A stretch of DNA of 64,000 bases from Uranotaenia lowii (GCF_029784155.1 NC_073693.1:149050843-149114842), one strand, 5' to 3'. Positions 1-11,829 are shown, counted from the first letter of the stretch. Made by a program: numbers and translations. Notes: a model not told the origin generated them from the letters alone.

Positions 1-84
1 CATCTGACCGTAAGTTGCGGCAAACCCGAAGCAATCGACCATGTGCTCGCTCGGCTAAAATCCCGAGTCGATGGGTGGGGTTAG
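1..84 (+). CDS. 3' end of an unidentified coding exon (partial)
   Basis: Frame 1 is open from the window edge to a TAG at 82-84, giving 27 residues that end KSRVDGWG. The stretch is GC-rich compared with the AT-rich DNA around it and reads like the C-terminus of a soluble protein, with no low-complexity sequence. I do not recognise the family. No AATAAA is seen close downstream. Because the piece is short and cut by the window edge, a chance open frame is possible. The upstream sequence would settle it. Confidence 0.35.
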   Translation, partial: HLTVSCGKPEAIDHVLARLKSRVDGWG

Positions 85-203
85 AGAAACAAGAGAGATC
101 AATAGAGGGAAAGATCACATGCGGGATATACATGGTGTTTCGATAGAAGGTCCAGCAGTTGATCGGCAGAGCTCGATTGCTCGTGTTCGCCGGTTCCATC
201 ACG

Positions 204-277
204 TTCACCGTGGTGGAATTGGCTAACGCGCCGTTGTACCGAAGCGGAGATTGCAGGTTCAAGTCCTGTCGGTGAGC
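204..277 (+). tRNA. tRNA-like gene, anticodon position ACC (Gly by code), with T5 terminator
   Basis: The sequence folds as a cloverleaf. The acceptor TTCACCG pairs with CGGTGAG, including one T-G pair. U8 is present, and the D loop contains GG and flanking A residues. The anticodon stem CCGTT/AGCGG closes a 7-base loop GTACCGA with T33 and G37. The T arm GCAGG/CCTGT closes loop TTCAAGT. A TTTTT Pol III terminator follows at 287-291. The loop places ACC at the anticodon, which is unusual for a eukaryotic glycine tRNA, and the D stem has a mismatch. It may be a diverged tRNA gene, a pseudogene, or the head of a SINE. Confidence 0.45.
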
Positions 278-573
278 CGTTGTATCTTTTTCGAAATTTT
301 CATGATATTTACGGCTTATGTTCTTTCGTTCTTTGATAGTTCATGTTTCTCTAATGTCTTTCATCACATATGAAAATGTGATCATTTTCAGGTACAAAGA
401 TGTACCAAGCGATTTCATAACATCAGTATTGAAAATGATTTTCTGGTGATTTTTCATTCTGGGGAAATGGTTTCGGGGAAATGGGGGACACGCAAATTAA
501 AACTTTTAGTGTAGAGTCCCGATCAGAATAGCAAAACATAATTACATCAAGGTTAGTTTTATCTATCTATCTA
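278..573. other. No gene seen
   Basis: Apart from the Pol III terminator at 287-291 and a short (ATCT)n tract at 561-576 next to the Helitron end, I see nothing recognisable here. Confidence 0.5.
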
Positions 574-2318
574 TCTATATATATAAAAATGAATTTCTGT
601 CTGTCTGTCTGTCTGTCTGTCGGTCTGTCTGTGTTTCTGTCTGTTCCCTATAGACTCAGAAACTACTGAACCGATTTGCGTGAAACTTGGCAAGTGGGAG
701 TATTGGAGGCCGGGGAAGATTCCTATTATGGTTTGGAACCCTTCCCCCTAACAGGAAGGGGGGAGGGGCCTCCCAAACAAAAGACAATTTTTTGCATAAC
801 TCGAGAACCAATTGAGCAAATGGTATCACATTTGGCATGGGGTGGTATTTGGGAACGAGGAATATTTCAATTAATATTAGGTACCCCTCCCTCCTCTCAG
901 TGAGGTGATAGGAAGGGAAGAGGGGGGCTACCTTACAATTTTTCATATAACTCGAAAACTATTCAAGATATTGGAACCAAATTTGGCATGGGAAGGTATT
1001 ATGATACTAAAAATATTTCAATGATGATTTGAGACCCCTCCCTTTTTGCAGTTGAAAGGGGGAGGGGCCTCTTTCATATTTTTTGACATAACCCAAAAAC
1101 CAATTAAGCAAATGGAACCAAATTTGGCATGGGAAGGTATTTGGATACGAAAAATATTTCTATGATTATTTGAAACTCCTCCCTCTTTCCAGTATCTATT
1201 ATAAATTGAAGCCCCACCTTTTTCAGATATAAAGAGGAAAGGGGGGCTACCATACTTTTTTTTGCATAACTTGAGGCAAATGAAATAAAATTTGGTATCA
1301 AAAATTCTTTGAGTACAAAAAATACTTTTATGAATATTAATGGGGCGATTGGAAAAGGGTTGGTACTCCCTTTCAAGTTTATGCATAACTCAAAAATTTA
1401 CATCGCAAATAAAACCAAATTTGGCATGGGATGGTATTTTAATACGAGAAATTTTTTCATGTCAAACAATTCCTTTCTTGCAGTGGGATGCTAGAATTGG
1501 AAATAAAGGAAGAGAAGAGGAAAGCTAACATTCAACTTTTTTTTACAAAATCCGAGAAATGGACAACACTGAACATGGAAAATCATTTTGGTATGATTCT
1601 ATGATTATCTGACACACCATCCTCCTTTCAGTGAGTAGGTACATAGGAGAAGGGAGGTGAACCCAATACAATTTTTTCAGCATAAGTTCTCAATTTATGC
1701 TAATGAAGCCAACAAATAAAAACAAATATGGCATAGAAAGGTACTTGGTTACGAGATTGTTATAGACCCTTACGCTTTACAGTGTAGAGAGGAGAAGAAA
1801 GGAGGGGGTTCCATATAAATTTTATTGTATAGCTTAAAAAATTATCAACCAATGGAACAATATTTGATACAAGAAGATTTTTGGGAACGAAAAAAATGGG
1901 AATGATTATGAAAAATCACGATCTCCAGGGGGAAGGGAAGGACAGGGGGGTCGGGTTTGGCTCTCTTATCAGTTTTTTAGCATAAATCCAGAACATATCA
2001 AGCAAAAATAACCATATTTTATCAGTTGGATTGTTTGCGTACGATTTATTTGGAACCCTCCTTTTTTAGGGCGGAGCTTAAAGAAACAGATTAAAATTCT
2101 AAGATCTTTAACACAAATCAAGATTCAGAATATTAGTTTAAGTTGTTTTTGTGTAGCAATTCGAAACTCCAGCTGCAGCTCTCATTTCAAAGCGTTTGCT
2201 TATGAATTATGTTATATTTTGATTTAAAATAATGCCAACAAATCAATCAAAATTTGAATAAATTCTGAAAATATCCTTCTATTTTGAAAGGTGTAGCAAA
2301 GTACACCGGGTCAGCTAG
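574..2318 (+). mobile_element. Helitron, non-autonomous, family 1 (copy H1)
   Basis: The 5' end is TCTATATATATAAAAATGAA preceded by A, followed by a (GTCT)n tract. The 3' end has the hairpin GGTGTA-GCAAAG-TACACC, then GGGTCAG and the terminal CTAG followed by T. TC...CTAG ends, a subterminal 3' hairpin and insertion between A and T are the hallmarks of Helitrons. The ~1.7 kb body has no RepHel coding. It is built of diverged sub-repeats of about 150 bp, each carrying an ATTTGGCATGG-like core (near 829, 981, 1121, 1291 and 1419). The short open frames inside are repeat artefacts. Confidence 0.75.
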
Positions 2319-2322
2319 TCTA

Positions 2323-3180
2323 TCTATATATATAAAAATGAATGTTTGTCTGTCTGTCTGTTCCCTATAGACTCGGAAACTACTGAACCGATCATCGTCA
2401 AAATTGGCATCTGATGGTTTTTGAGGCCGGGGATGGTTTCTGTAATAGTCAAAACTCCATCCGACTTAAGAGAGGGGGGGCTTCCATACTAAATTTGTAG
2501 TTTTTCGGAACAAATTAAAGTCATGACATCCATTTTCTCGAGATTTTTTCTTCATTTGGGCGGTTTGTTTTTCGTTTCCAAGGTCGAGGCGTCGCGAGCC
2601 GTGGCATAGCATACTGATCAGTGGGAATATTTTGGCGCGTATTTTTCAACCAAGAATATTTTCAATGCAAGGGGTGGCGATATGAAGCCTTGATGTGATT
2701 TTTTTTCTACTTGATTCCTAGCTCATTTGTACAGCACATGGTTATGAATGACGCCTAGATGAGACGCAGATTGACATTTTGTCGATCGAAAACAACATAT
2801 ATGTACCTACATTTTTTTTTTTTTGCCAAAATCTGAAATTGAAAAGTCATGGCGTACATTTTTAGAGATTTTCTATCATTTGAGGGGTTTGTTTTTCGTC
2901 TCTATGGTCAATCAAACGTCGTCGCAAGTGGATAGTAACTAAAGCTGGAAAAATTTAACAATCAGGCGCCTGTTTCTCAACCAAGTACCTATGTTTCTTA
3001 TGCACGTGGGAGCGATCTGCAACCTAAATGTGTTGCGGATTGGTATTTTATCAATCGAATCAAAATCAATTGAAAGCTTTGCAAAAATTATTCCATATTT
3101 AGTTCGTGTTAATGTAGGTAGCATTCGACTTTTCATTCATGAAACATTAGAACATGTTCAAACGTTCAACTTTTTATGTT
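2323..3180 (+). mobile_element. Helitron 5' part, family 1 (copy H2)
   Basis: The same A|TCTATATATATAAAAATG start lies 4 bp after the end of H1, followed by GTCT repeats. The first ~345 bp are almost identical to 4770-5120. A second diverged copy of the internal unit follows at about 2820-2995, with a shared GGTTTGTTTTTCGT core, so the body is again made of sub-repeats. No matching CTAG end is found, so the 3' limit is arbitrary. Confidence 0.6.
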
Positions 3181-3984
3181 AAAAAAATTATGTTTTCTTC
3201 TAGAAATTGTTACTTCGGCCCAAAAACACAACTGAAACGAACTTAGAAATGAAACTGAAAGCTTTTTATTTTAAAAAATTCTGAAAAAAACCATCGTACT
3301 TTTTGATTACATACCAATTCAAGTACGTACTTAACATGAAAACTGTTTTTGTGTTACATGACTGCATAAAAGAGACTTTTGATCCGCTTCGTTTTTGAAA
3401 AGCGAGACTTTAGAACTGATATTCAACTGGACGCAAAATTTTTATGAGAAATTTTTAGTATACCCTTAAAATGTTAAAAACAATATTCCCTCCTGTCAAC
3501 TTACACGGTTGGGTAAGGGTCGTCGAACTTTGAAGAAATTCATCTTCAAAATGATTCAATATGTTGGAAAGACCAGAAGGGGTATTCCGAATGTTGAAAC
3601 TGAAGCGGATATTGAAAATTCTTAAATGTCTTTGTAAATGAAGGTCATTCGTTAAAAGTGGAGTAAAAACATAAATTTATACTGCAGGAATACTGCAGAT
3701 ATATCAGTGAAACTTGATAGAACAAAAAACAGGAATACGTATTATATTCATTTTAAAGCCATTACTCTGACGCATCTGTAAATAAGCTTTGCATTGTCAC
3801 TTGCCCCAATATACGGGACAAATGTAAACTTAAAAGTTTGTTTTTGCCAACATTTTTGAATATTTGACTTTCTGCAACTGATATTTTTTTGAATATTTAT
3901 ATATTTGCCGTAGTAAATATATTTAAAAAAAAAAATAGAAATTTGCACTGTATTAAATACATAACTAATTTAATATATTTTTCA
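3181..3984. other. AT-rich stretch without recognisable genes
   Basis: Only short open frames are present, none with a recognisable domain. Part of this could be the interior of Helitron H2. Confidence 0.4.
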
Positions 3985-4150
3985 CTAGCTGACCCGTTGT
4001 GCTTTGCTACACCTTCCGAAAATAAATGTAATTTGTAAAAATTTATTCAAATTTAGATTTTAGGGAGCATTTTTTTAAATCAAACCTCATCATACTTCAG
4101 AACCAACTACTTTGAAATGAGAGCTGCAGCTGCAGTTCTGAATTGCAATT
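3985..4150 (-). mobile_element. Helitron 3' end fragment, family 1, minus strand (H4)
   Basis: CTAG at 3985-3988, preceded by A, begins the reverse complement of the H1 3' end. The hairpin arm GGTGTAGCAAAG is kept, although the second arm reads CACAAC. A further ~150 bp matches the last part of H1, including the GAGAGCTGCAGCT block. No 5' end is found to the right. Confidence 0.55.
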
Positions 4151-4769
4151 CAAAGATGGTATATATTATTTACTGAAACTTGATCTCTAAACTCGTTTTT
4201 CAAGATCTGAAATTTGTACTCTGTACCCAAAAAACCCTTTTTAAATATGGTCCCTTCTTTGAAAAACTCTTTATCTCAAATTTACATGGGAGCTCACCCA
4301 TCTTTTCCAATTTTGTCCCACACTGCTTGAAGAAGGTAGGCAAATTTAACAGGCTCGAGTTTACATAATACTAATTGAAAAAAAAAAGATTTGCATACTG
4401 GAATTTATTGCAAATTGTACTTTATGGAGAGAGAATTTTTTAAATCGATGAATAGCGTGAATCGAGACAGTTTTTTGAGTATATTCTTAATAGTCTGTAT
4501 TATTAGCACTTCCAGCTCCTGATAAGCTTTAGATGGGGTATTTTTTGGAGTTGAAAAATAAGCTAAAGAAATTTGAAAAAAAACGATGAAAAGGATTTTT
4601 AATAACCGTTTTAAAACAGTTTTTTTCACCATCCTTGCCTACGAAGCAGTTTGAATATCTATCCTTTTTGCGCCAAAATTATGTTAAAAAAATGTTTTGC
4701 CATATTCCACACTCGTGGACATAAGACATTATAGCTTGAAGTTTTCCCAAACAGCACTTATCATGGTAA
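4151..4769. other. AT-rich stretch without recognisable genes
   Basis: No open frame with coding character and no clear repeat boundary. It may be residual Helitron interior. Confidence 0.4.
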
Positions 4770-5120
4770 TCTATATACATATATAAAAATGAATGTTTGT
4801 CTGTCTGTCTGTTCCCTATAGACTCGGAAACTACTGAACCGATCATCGTCAAAATTGGCATCAGATGGTTTTTGAGGCCGGGGATGGTTTCTGTAATAGT
4901 CAAAACTCCATCCGACTTAAGAGAGGGGGGGCTTCCATACTAAATTTGTAGTTTTTCGGAACAAATTAAAGTTATGACATCCATTTTCTCGAGATTTTTT
5001 CTTCATTTGGGCGGTTTGTTTTTCGTTTCCAAGGTCGAGGCGTCGCGAGCCGTGGCATAGCATACTGATCAGTGGGAATATTTTGGCGCGTATTTTTCAA
5101 CCAAGAATATTTTCAATGCA
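4770..5120 (+). mobile_element. Helitron 5' fragment, family 1 (copy H3)
   Basis: Starts A|TC TATATACATATATAAAAATG, then GTCT repeats. It is nearly identical to 2323-2669, with only a handful of differences by eye, and the match stops abruptly at TTCAATGCA. Such close identity between copies 2.4 kb apart points to recent transposition or a local duplication. Confidence 0.6.
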
Positions 5121-6007
5121 AAAATACAAGCAGCGAATTCTGGACTCCTAACCGTTGAATAGAATCGACACTGACAAGAAAAACAGACTTGAAAAAGACC
5201 ACCAAAACTTGTCGAAACGTCGGGTTTTTCAAAACAAAGTTGTTTGTTATACTAAAAAGACTGGAAAAGCCAAAAAATATTTAATTAACAACATCCGGTC
5301 GTAACATAAAACCAAAAATTAAAAAAAAAGTGTTTAACTAAAATTTTACTGCCAAAATTCTTGAAAACACTTTAATATGGTTAAACTTGCAAAATATGCT
5401 GAAAGTATCAAAATTTCTACCACTTTTTCTCAACTCGAGTAAACTTGCTTTTAAGTGCTATTTAGTTAATCAAAATCATATCATGATTGGTAAAATAATT
5501 CAAGATCTTTGACGTAAGATGACTATAATAAACAAAGAGATGTTCGAATTTAATTTTTTTGTCCACTGTCAACGATTCACAGGAAATGGGACAAGTAAAT
5601 AATTCCCTTATATTTTCAATAACAAACAAATAAAAAAAAGTTATATCGAAAGTATGACATTCCGCAGTTTCTGAAGCTATAAATAATGACTATTTGAAAT
5701 TTCAACATTGTCAAAAATAGAACTTGGAGCATACATATATACTCATCACAAAAAAAATCAATAAACTATTGATTTATCCTCAACATTCAACAACTCCTCA
5801 AGAAATATAGCAAAATTAAGTACACCAACCCTTCTTAGGTAAATGAAAGCTTGAAAAAAATTACTTTATGTTTACTAAATTCATTCAATTATAATCAAAC
5901 CCCATTATAATCAAGCGTGAAAAAATGACGAAAATAATATGTATAGGTTTAAGTTGGTGTTTAAGCACAGCATTTGACCGTATATATATACAAGATAGGA
6001 ACCGCAG
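5121..6007. other. AT-rich stretch without recognisable genes
   Basis: No coding sequence or repeat boundary recognised. Confidence 0.45.
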
Positions 6008-6180
6008 TCCGTGGCGTAGAGGATAACCTTCAAGTCTTCTAAGCCAACGGTCATGAGATCGAATCCCGGTCACGGAATTCATGGTACAAGTTCTATGGGA
6101 TGGTGATCTTAGCGTTTATAAGATACTAGCCATCATATCCTAGAAAGTTGTAGGTACGCTTAGAGTTAAGTAAAAAAGTA
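6008..6180 (+). repeat. tRNA-related SINE (degenerate)
   Basis: Begins with a tRNA-like head: TCCGTGG at the start, a box A-like CGTGGCGTAGAGGATAACC, a box B-like GAGATCGAATCCC, then TCACGGA complementary to the start. The central loop puts TCT at the anticodon position, so an arginine tRNA origin is possible. About 100 bp of unrelated tail follows. Target duplications were not found, so the end is approximate. Confidence 0.5.
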
Positions 6181-8392
6181 TTTCTCTGTTTATGTTCGTT
6201 TAGTTTGTTTGTGTGTTTGCTGCATCATGTCAATGTGAAAATTAGGACATATAAAAAAAATATATGATTTGAATCATCTTAACATAAGTTAAATATGTAA
6301 CTTCAATCATAAAATAGGTAAACCTAATAATTTTTTCAATCCAAACTTAAGTTTAAGTTTTAAAAGTTCAAATATCCTGACTCTGTTCAACGCCTTATCT
6401 TAATTCCAAAGTTCATTGAATCAACGACAAAGTTCAACGACCGCTTCGCCTCAGATCGACGAGTGAATAGAATTTTCGTTATCGAACTTTCGATATCGAT
6501 CGAGGTTCAATTAGCAAGATCGCACTTTCCATCTTCCTTTGCTCACACGCCTCGAAATTCTGAGCATCCTCTTCATGCATTCAAAATCGAAAGCTTCACC
6601 TAAATAGCACATCCATCATTAAGAAAAATCATAAGCCAATTATCGACATCAGCTTTAAGCGTATTCTTTTTTTTTTATTTTCAATTTATGCTTTCTCCTA
6701 CCGAACATCGCCCGATTAGGGGATCTAGGCCTGTGTTCATCGATATTGAAAGCATACGGCAAGAACTACTTCCTGTTTTTGATAGGCCCCCGCCCCGACT
6801 CTGATGTCTACTAGGCATACGGTGTGGATCGATTAGCATGTTCCAGGGGCCTAAGCCAAAGGCGCTCGCCAAGAATCAATCTCGTTTTCTTTGTTCTACG
6901 CTTGACCAGAGTTACTTTCACGTCCGCCGTCTTGCTCGGTTTTGATACCGTAACTGCTTATCAGCCCGTTTCCGCCCAGCAGCGCCCCAACTCAGTCAAA
7001 TCATGTCGCCAAACATACACAAGCGACGAACCTCACAGCTGAAAACAGGAAAAAAATCCAAAAGGAAAAAGACTCATCCAGGGCAGTAAACTCTATGGGA
7101 AGGCCCTCTCAAAGTTGGTAGTAATGCGGAAGACATCACCGGCAAAGGAAAAAAAACGACCAAGCCGAAACATAACAGTAATATAACAGTGAATTTTGTA
7201 ACAGATACGAGATGACTGATTGCGGCTGTTTAACGACGCCGCGAAGACGATCATCGCTTAGAAAAGCGCGAAAGAGATAGAACGAAATGGCACTGATCGG
7301 AGTGAAGCTTTCCTTTTCTCATCGAGAGAGCTTTTCATTTGGAATCTCGTGCCAGTGTTGACAGTTCATAAGATATTGCATCGTAACTGAATACGCATCG
7401 ATTGATCGGAAACTTGGTTTCCTTAGTTGAGATTATACGAGCTACTCCAAAAAAGGCTTTCAGTATTTATAAGCCAATCCGTAATTTCCCTAACTTTCTC
7501 GAAGCTAGTAATATGTCCTTAATTCAAAACACAAGAAACTGCCAAATTGTTTAAACTCTCCTATCCCAACATATCTGGCATCACTTGATAGAGTTCCAAG
7601 CGTTTCAAGAGGGAGCGAAAGCTCCCCGAAATAGCTCATAAAACTGGTGCGGCTGCGATCGTTGGAGAGTTTCGCGAAAGAGAGGAAACACAACAAAAAC
7701 AGAGAACAGATTTCTGCTACCCGCGGTCATTGACTTTTATCTTCCTTCTTTATGATTGTTTCTTGTTGGATTGCGCGGTGAAAAAAAAGTTTATTGGGAA
7801 CTCACGCCCAGCCAATCTGCCTTCCATACTCATGGAACAGCTTTTACGATCAGCGCGAGTGACTCCGAACTAGCGCAGGAGATTGGGGGTTTTGAGTGCT
7901 CCAAGGTGGGTGGCAAGCATTCTCGAAAATTGAATACGTCCCCCATTCGAATGCGGGGAGAGAATGGAACTTCCCATAAAGATTTGACAAATCTTGAAAC
8001 CAGTTTCGCAATTTATGTAACGTGTTTGCTCAACGAATTACACAATTAGCTTGATAGTTACCAACCCGGCTCGAGATTGACCTTCGATCTTGAATTGGCA
8101 TTGGATTTCTGGAGGTAGGAATATTTAATAACTCGGAATTTGAATGTTTGAACGTTGAAGGAATAATGGAATAGTTCATCCAAGTATTTGGTTAACCTTC
8201 AAAATAATTTAAATTTTATTGAAAAAATATTTAAAAGCACATATGTACCTACTTCGTCCGAATTTGGCACGGAGCAAATATGCAGTTTTTTATTAAACAA
8301 GGTTATCTATTATATGACGCTTTTACAGGACCAATATAATGAAGCCAAGCAGTTAAAAAAAATTTTTTAATTTAATTTAAAATTAATAAATC
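6181..8392. other. Mixed-composition stretch; possible decayed coding around 6690-7100
   Basis: Between about 6400 and 8050 the base composition is richer in GC than its surroundings. From the ATG at 6688 a 38-codon frame reads like real protein (it contains PVFIDIESIRQELLPVF) before a stop at 6802-6804. Neighbouring frames to about 7050 also look coding-like but are interrupted. This may be a decayed retroelement ORF1 or an unannotated host exon. I do not recognise a domain. Confidence 0.3.
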
Positions 8393-8404
8393 ATAACAAA
8401 TTGT

Positions 8405-8593
8405 GGGGCTTGTGATATAGCTCAGTTGGCAAGTCTGTTGTCTCCTGAGCCGATGTCCGTGAGTTCGAGCCCAAGAGAAAACATCGAACACAGTTGTACC
8501 GGATAAGTTTTTCAATAACGATCCGCCAACTGCAACGTTGATAAAGTCGCGAATTCCATAAAGATGGTAAAACGACTATAATCGAAAAAAAAA
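8405..8593 (+). repeat. tRNA-derived SINE with 12-bp target duplication
   Basis: The head has a good box A (TAGCTCAGTTGGCAAG) and box B (GAGTTCGAGCCC) for internal Pol III transcription. A ~110 bp body follows and it ends in an A-rich tail. Perfect 12-bp copies of ATAACAAATTGT flank it at 8393-8404 and 8594-8605, which shows retroposition by a LINE machinery. Length is 189 bp. Open frames across it are spurious. Confidence 0.8.
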
Positions 8594-8605
8594 ATAACAA
8601 ATTGT

Positions 8606-9243
8606 CAAAAAATGACAAAATTGTTAGTAAAAAAATTGACAACGTTTATACGAACAAACTAAGCAATTTTAACTTTACTCAACAATTTCAACTTTAATTT
8701 AATTTAATTTAATGAGAATATTATAATCAAGACCAATAAAAGGGCGGACAAAATATAAAATTCTTTTTTGTCACAAACCCTGCCCTCCTCTTTAACTTTT
8801 AAGGAAATCCCAAAGAGGAAATAAATAGAGTTTAAGGTATTTTATTCAAAAATTGATAAATTCTTCGAAAATTCAAACATTTGAAAGAACGAAAGTCAAA
8901 CTTGTCACGACCCCCAGTTTGGCCAAACTACACGATCCTAAGCCCAAGGATACAACACGGCAAGGATGAATTAGATATTAGATGAAAATCACTCTAATAT
9001 GTGTTGTGAGCCTACTTGGTTGAATAATTCTACCCAATCAAAGCAATTGAAAGATTCCCTTTAATTCAACCACGGTAGAAGAAAAGTTCAGATACTGGTA
9101 TTCGATAGCCACTAACTATCTTCGTCATTTAGCATTTTCGATTGGTTCGATCAATTTTCGTTCTGAAAAAAATTCAATTTTTCAATTTCATGAAATGATT
9201 GGATGCAAGTTAATTGCTTTCTAGCTACTGTCCAATTTGTTCC
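8606..9243. other. No gene recognised
   Basis: AT-rich with a short (ATTTA)n-like tract near 8690-8712. Nothing else recognisable. Confidence 0.45.
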
Positions 9244-9400
9244 TGTTGGAAATGCAGGTTTCAGTAATGGAATAACTCTCGTTTATTCGTATTCTATGCA
9301 AGGTCCTCACATAACTGCACTCTACACTAGCGATTGCTAGTTCAAACAGCGATCGGCTATACGGAAAATGCCCAATCGTGAGTTCCAACACCTCTCCTCA
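9244..9400 (+). repeat. LTR-like direct repeat, left copy
   Basis: Starts TGTTGGAAATGCAGGTTTCA and matches 16485-16665 imperfectly over about 150 bp: shared GCAGGTTTCAGT, GCAAGGTCCT, GCTAGTT and CAATCG blocks in the same order and orientation. A TG start and the two-copy arrangement fit a decayed LTR pair. No LTR-element gag or pol lies between the copies; the R1-like element does. Confidence 0.4.
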
Positions 9401-10966
9401 ATTTGCAGATACCATCGTCAACTATCGAGCATCCCTCAATACCAACAACGTCTTCCAGTCATCGAGAATCAGCAAATGCATGCACACCGCAGCGGGATCT
9501 TCGTCTGTAGCTGCTACGTGTCCCAGGTGGTCTCTGTAGAGGTTCGGGGCTATGATGAGCAGAATAGTTGAAAGTTTCACGGATAAGAGCCCCGTTGTCA
9601 TCGGCGGGGAGTTGAACGCTTTGGGCGTAGAATAGGGAAGTCGCCTCACAAACCCCAGATGTCAACTTCTAGTGGAAGCCCTGGCAAGGCTGAATGTAGA
9701 TATGGGGAATGTAGGCGATACAAAGACCTACCACATGAGTAGGAGCTAGTCCATCATAGACGTCACTTTCTGTCGTCCGGGCTGGACGAGTGACTGGAGG
9801 TGAGCCAATCGTTCACCGATATCGACCACTTTGCGATTCGTTATCGTGTAAGCACAAGTACGTGAACAAGTAGAAGAGGTACAACAACAGGAGCACGCCT
9901 CTGGAAGACAACACAATTCGACCGGAACGTCTACGTCGAAGTGTTAAAATGAGAGCGGAACTTATAAAACCTGGCCGCGGAAACCCTGACGAAGGCACTC
10001 GAACGCACATGTGACTGCGTACTAGCTGCCTACGGGCCAGAAGATATATGCCGAGAGCGAGGACCCAGTCAGCAAGAGAAGAGCGAAAAGTGCCCCTACG
10101 CAAGTGCGAGGTCTGCCCGCTGCATGGAAATTATGGGGAGCAAAAAGGCAACTGTGCGAGGACGCCAACGACAACCTCTGGGCAATGCTTACAGGATTGG
10201 CCAAGACGTGGAGCGGGGGTTTGCCGCAGGAAACGTGCCCGAACATACTGCGCGAAATCGTCAACGAGTTGTTCTCACAGTACGAGGAAGTCACTAGGCC
10301 GAGGGTCGCATTTGATTGGGATAAGAACGAAGAGGAGCAGATTGCGCTGCAGGAACTGTTGAACTGTTAAGTTCACCCAGTTGAATAAAGTTTTAGTCCG
10401 GATGGCGTTGCCTGCCACGTTCATGGAACACCCTTTAATGTTCCGGCCATTACTGCAACAATAAGTGGATGATAGGGTCTTCCCAGATGTGTGGAAGCGG
10501 CACGCCAAAGCCGGTAAAGCCACCATGTGACCCATTAGTATATCTCCCAATATGTCTCCTGGATACGGCTAACAAGGTGCTGGAGAAGGTGGTCCAGAGC
10601 AGGATACAGTACTACACTGAACGGCGTGAACGGCTTTTCCAATCAACAGTTTAGTTTTCGGAAAGGCCGCAGCACGGTGGATACCATTCGACTAGTCATC
10701 GAACGAGCAAGAACAAGCGCTGAAGAAGAAGACAGGAGATCGGTTTTGCGCAGTGACGTGAAGAACGCCTTCAACTGCGTCAGTTGGGCAGCGATTGCGC
10801 CGTAGCCCCTGGGTATGAGGATTCCGGCATATATATGTAGGATGATGCTACTTCCGTAATAGCCAATTACAGTATATGAACAGCGGGGGGAGGAAACAGT
10901 GAGCAGAGGTTCCACGAGGATCGATACTTGGCCCGGTGGCGAACTGCTGGGACTGCGTCTCCCATG
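9375..10966 (+). pseudogene. R1-like non-LTR retrotransposon, endonuclease and N-terminal RT part (decayed)
   Basis: Conceptual translation across several frames gives an apurinic-type endonuclease: a GIFVCSCY segment, then a VIGGEFNAL motif near 9597, then IDVTFC and a TDIDHFA motif near 9750-9840. Downstream, 10480-10800 encodes RT blocks (ICLLDTANKVLEKVVQSRI, FRKGRSTVDTIRLV, then a degraded KNAFN-type motif). This order and these signatures fit the R1 clade. Frameshifts and stops break every frame, so it is inactive. The reading resumes at 14591 after the 3.6 kb insertion, with the RT catalytic block and C-terminus. No ORF1 was seen upstream. Confidence 0.7.
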
Positions 10967-10978
10967 AGAGTGAGACTT
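10967..10978. repeat. Left target-site duplication (12 bp) of the 3.6 kb insertion
   Basis: AGAGTGAGACTT at 10967-10978 recurs at 14591-14602. Removing one copy and everything between restores the RT reading from the MRVRL segment into the GFTDD block, so this is a target duplication. Confidence 0.75.
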
Positions 10979-11380
10979 TTTTTTGCCTTTCTAACAGAAA
11001 GGTTTGGTTATCGGTCGATTTGAGAGATCATTAATTATGGGTCTTAGACATACCTTTATAGGTACCTATCGACTCAGCTCGACGAGTTCTGTTGATGTCC
11101 GTGGATTTGTATGTGCCATTTTAAAAATGTCTAGAACGTTTTTGCGAAACTGGGCTGCACAATTAAAATGATTTTAGTCTCAAAAGAATGCATTTTTTTT
11201 TCTACACAACCCTTTCAAAAACGGGAAAAAAAACAAAATAGTTGAAACCGTTTTCTTTACCAAATACATATCATACTTATTATGGCATAAAAAAAAGTTG
11301 CTAGTGGCGCCTCGAAGCAGCAGCACCAGCAATCATTTATAAATTGAAGATAATCAAAATAAAAAAATAATATTTTTATT

Positions 11381-11450
11381 AACTCGAGAATTGAACCAAA
11401 ACCCTTCAGATCCCAAGTTGCAAGCGCTATCCAATAAACCATCGGCACGC
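11381..11450 (-). repeat. tRNA-like segment (box A/box B) on minus strand
   Basis: On the minus strand GATGGTTTATTGGATAGCGC resembles box A, and GGTTCAATTCTC resembles box B at the usual spacing. A run of T follows. The acceptor ends do not pair, so this is a degenerate tRNA or SINE head rather than a functional tRNA. Confidence 0.4.
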
Positions 11451-11628
11451 TTGATTGAAAGCGGCTCAAACTCAAATAGGTAAAAGGCATTACTAAGACG
11501 CACCGTGGTCTGGGCAGTTTCTCAGTCTGCTGGGGCAAATACGGCAACAGTGTTTATATCTTACACTTCTTGCTTTTCAATGCAGCAAATGGCGGATGGG
11601 CGTTTCCTTCAGAGTCCGCCATGCCTAT

Positions 11629-11664
11629 AGACATTATAATTTCATTTATGAAATTATAGTGTCT
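11629..11664. repeat. 36-bp near-perfect palindrome
   Basis: Two 17-bp arms, AGACATTATAATTTCAT and its complement with one mismatch, flank a 2-base loop. It could be a hairpin of a mobile element or an old inverted junction. Confidence 0.55.
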
Positions 11665-11829
11665 AAAGCCATGCCGGGTGTCAACAAAATGCAGAGCCGT
11701 ACAGGAAACTGCGTTGGGGGGGAATTTATATGAAGATCTTATGACCCTCGTTTTTTTTACTCGTGTTGAAGAATGAATTTATGTTTTTTTTTTCATTTCT
11801 ACATACTCATACATAATTTAGATTCAATT

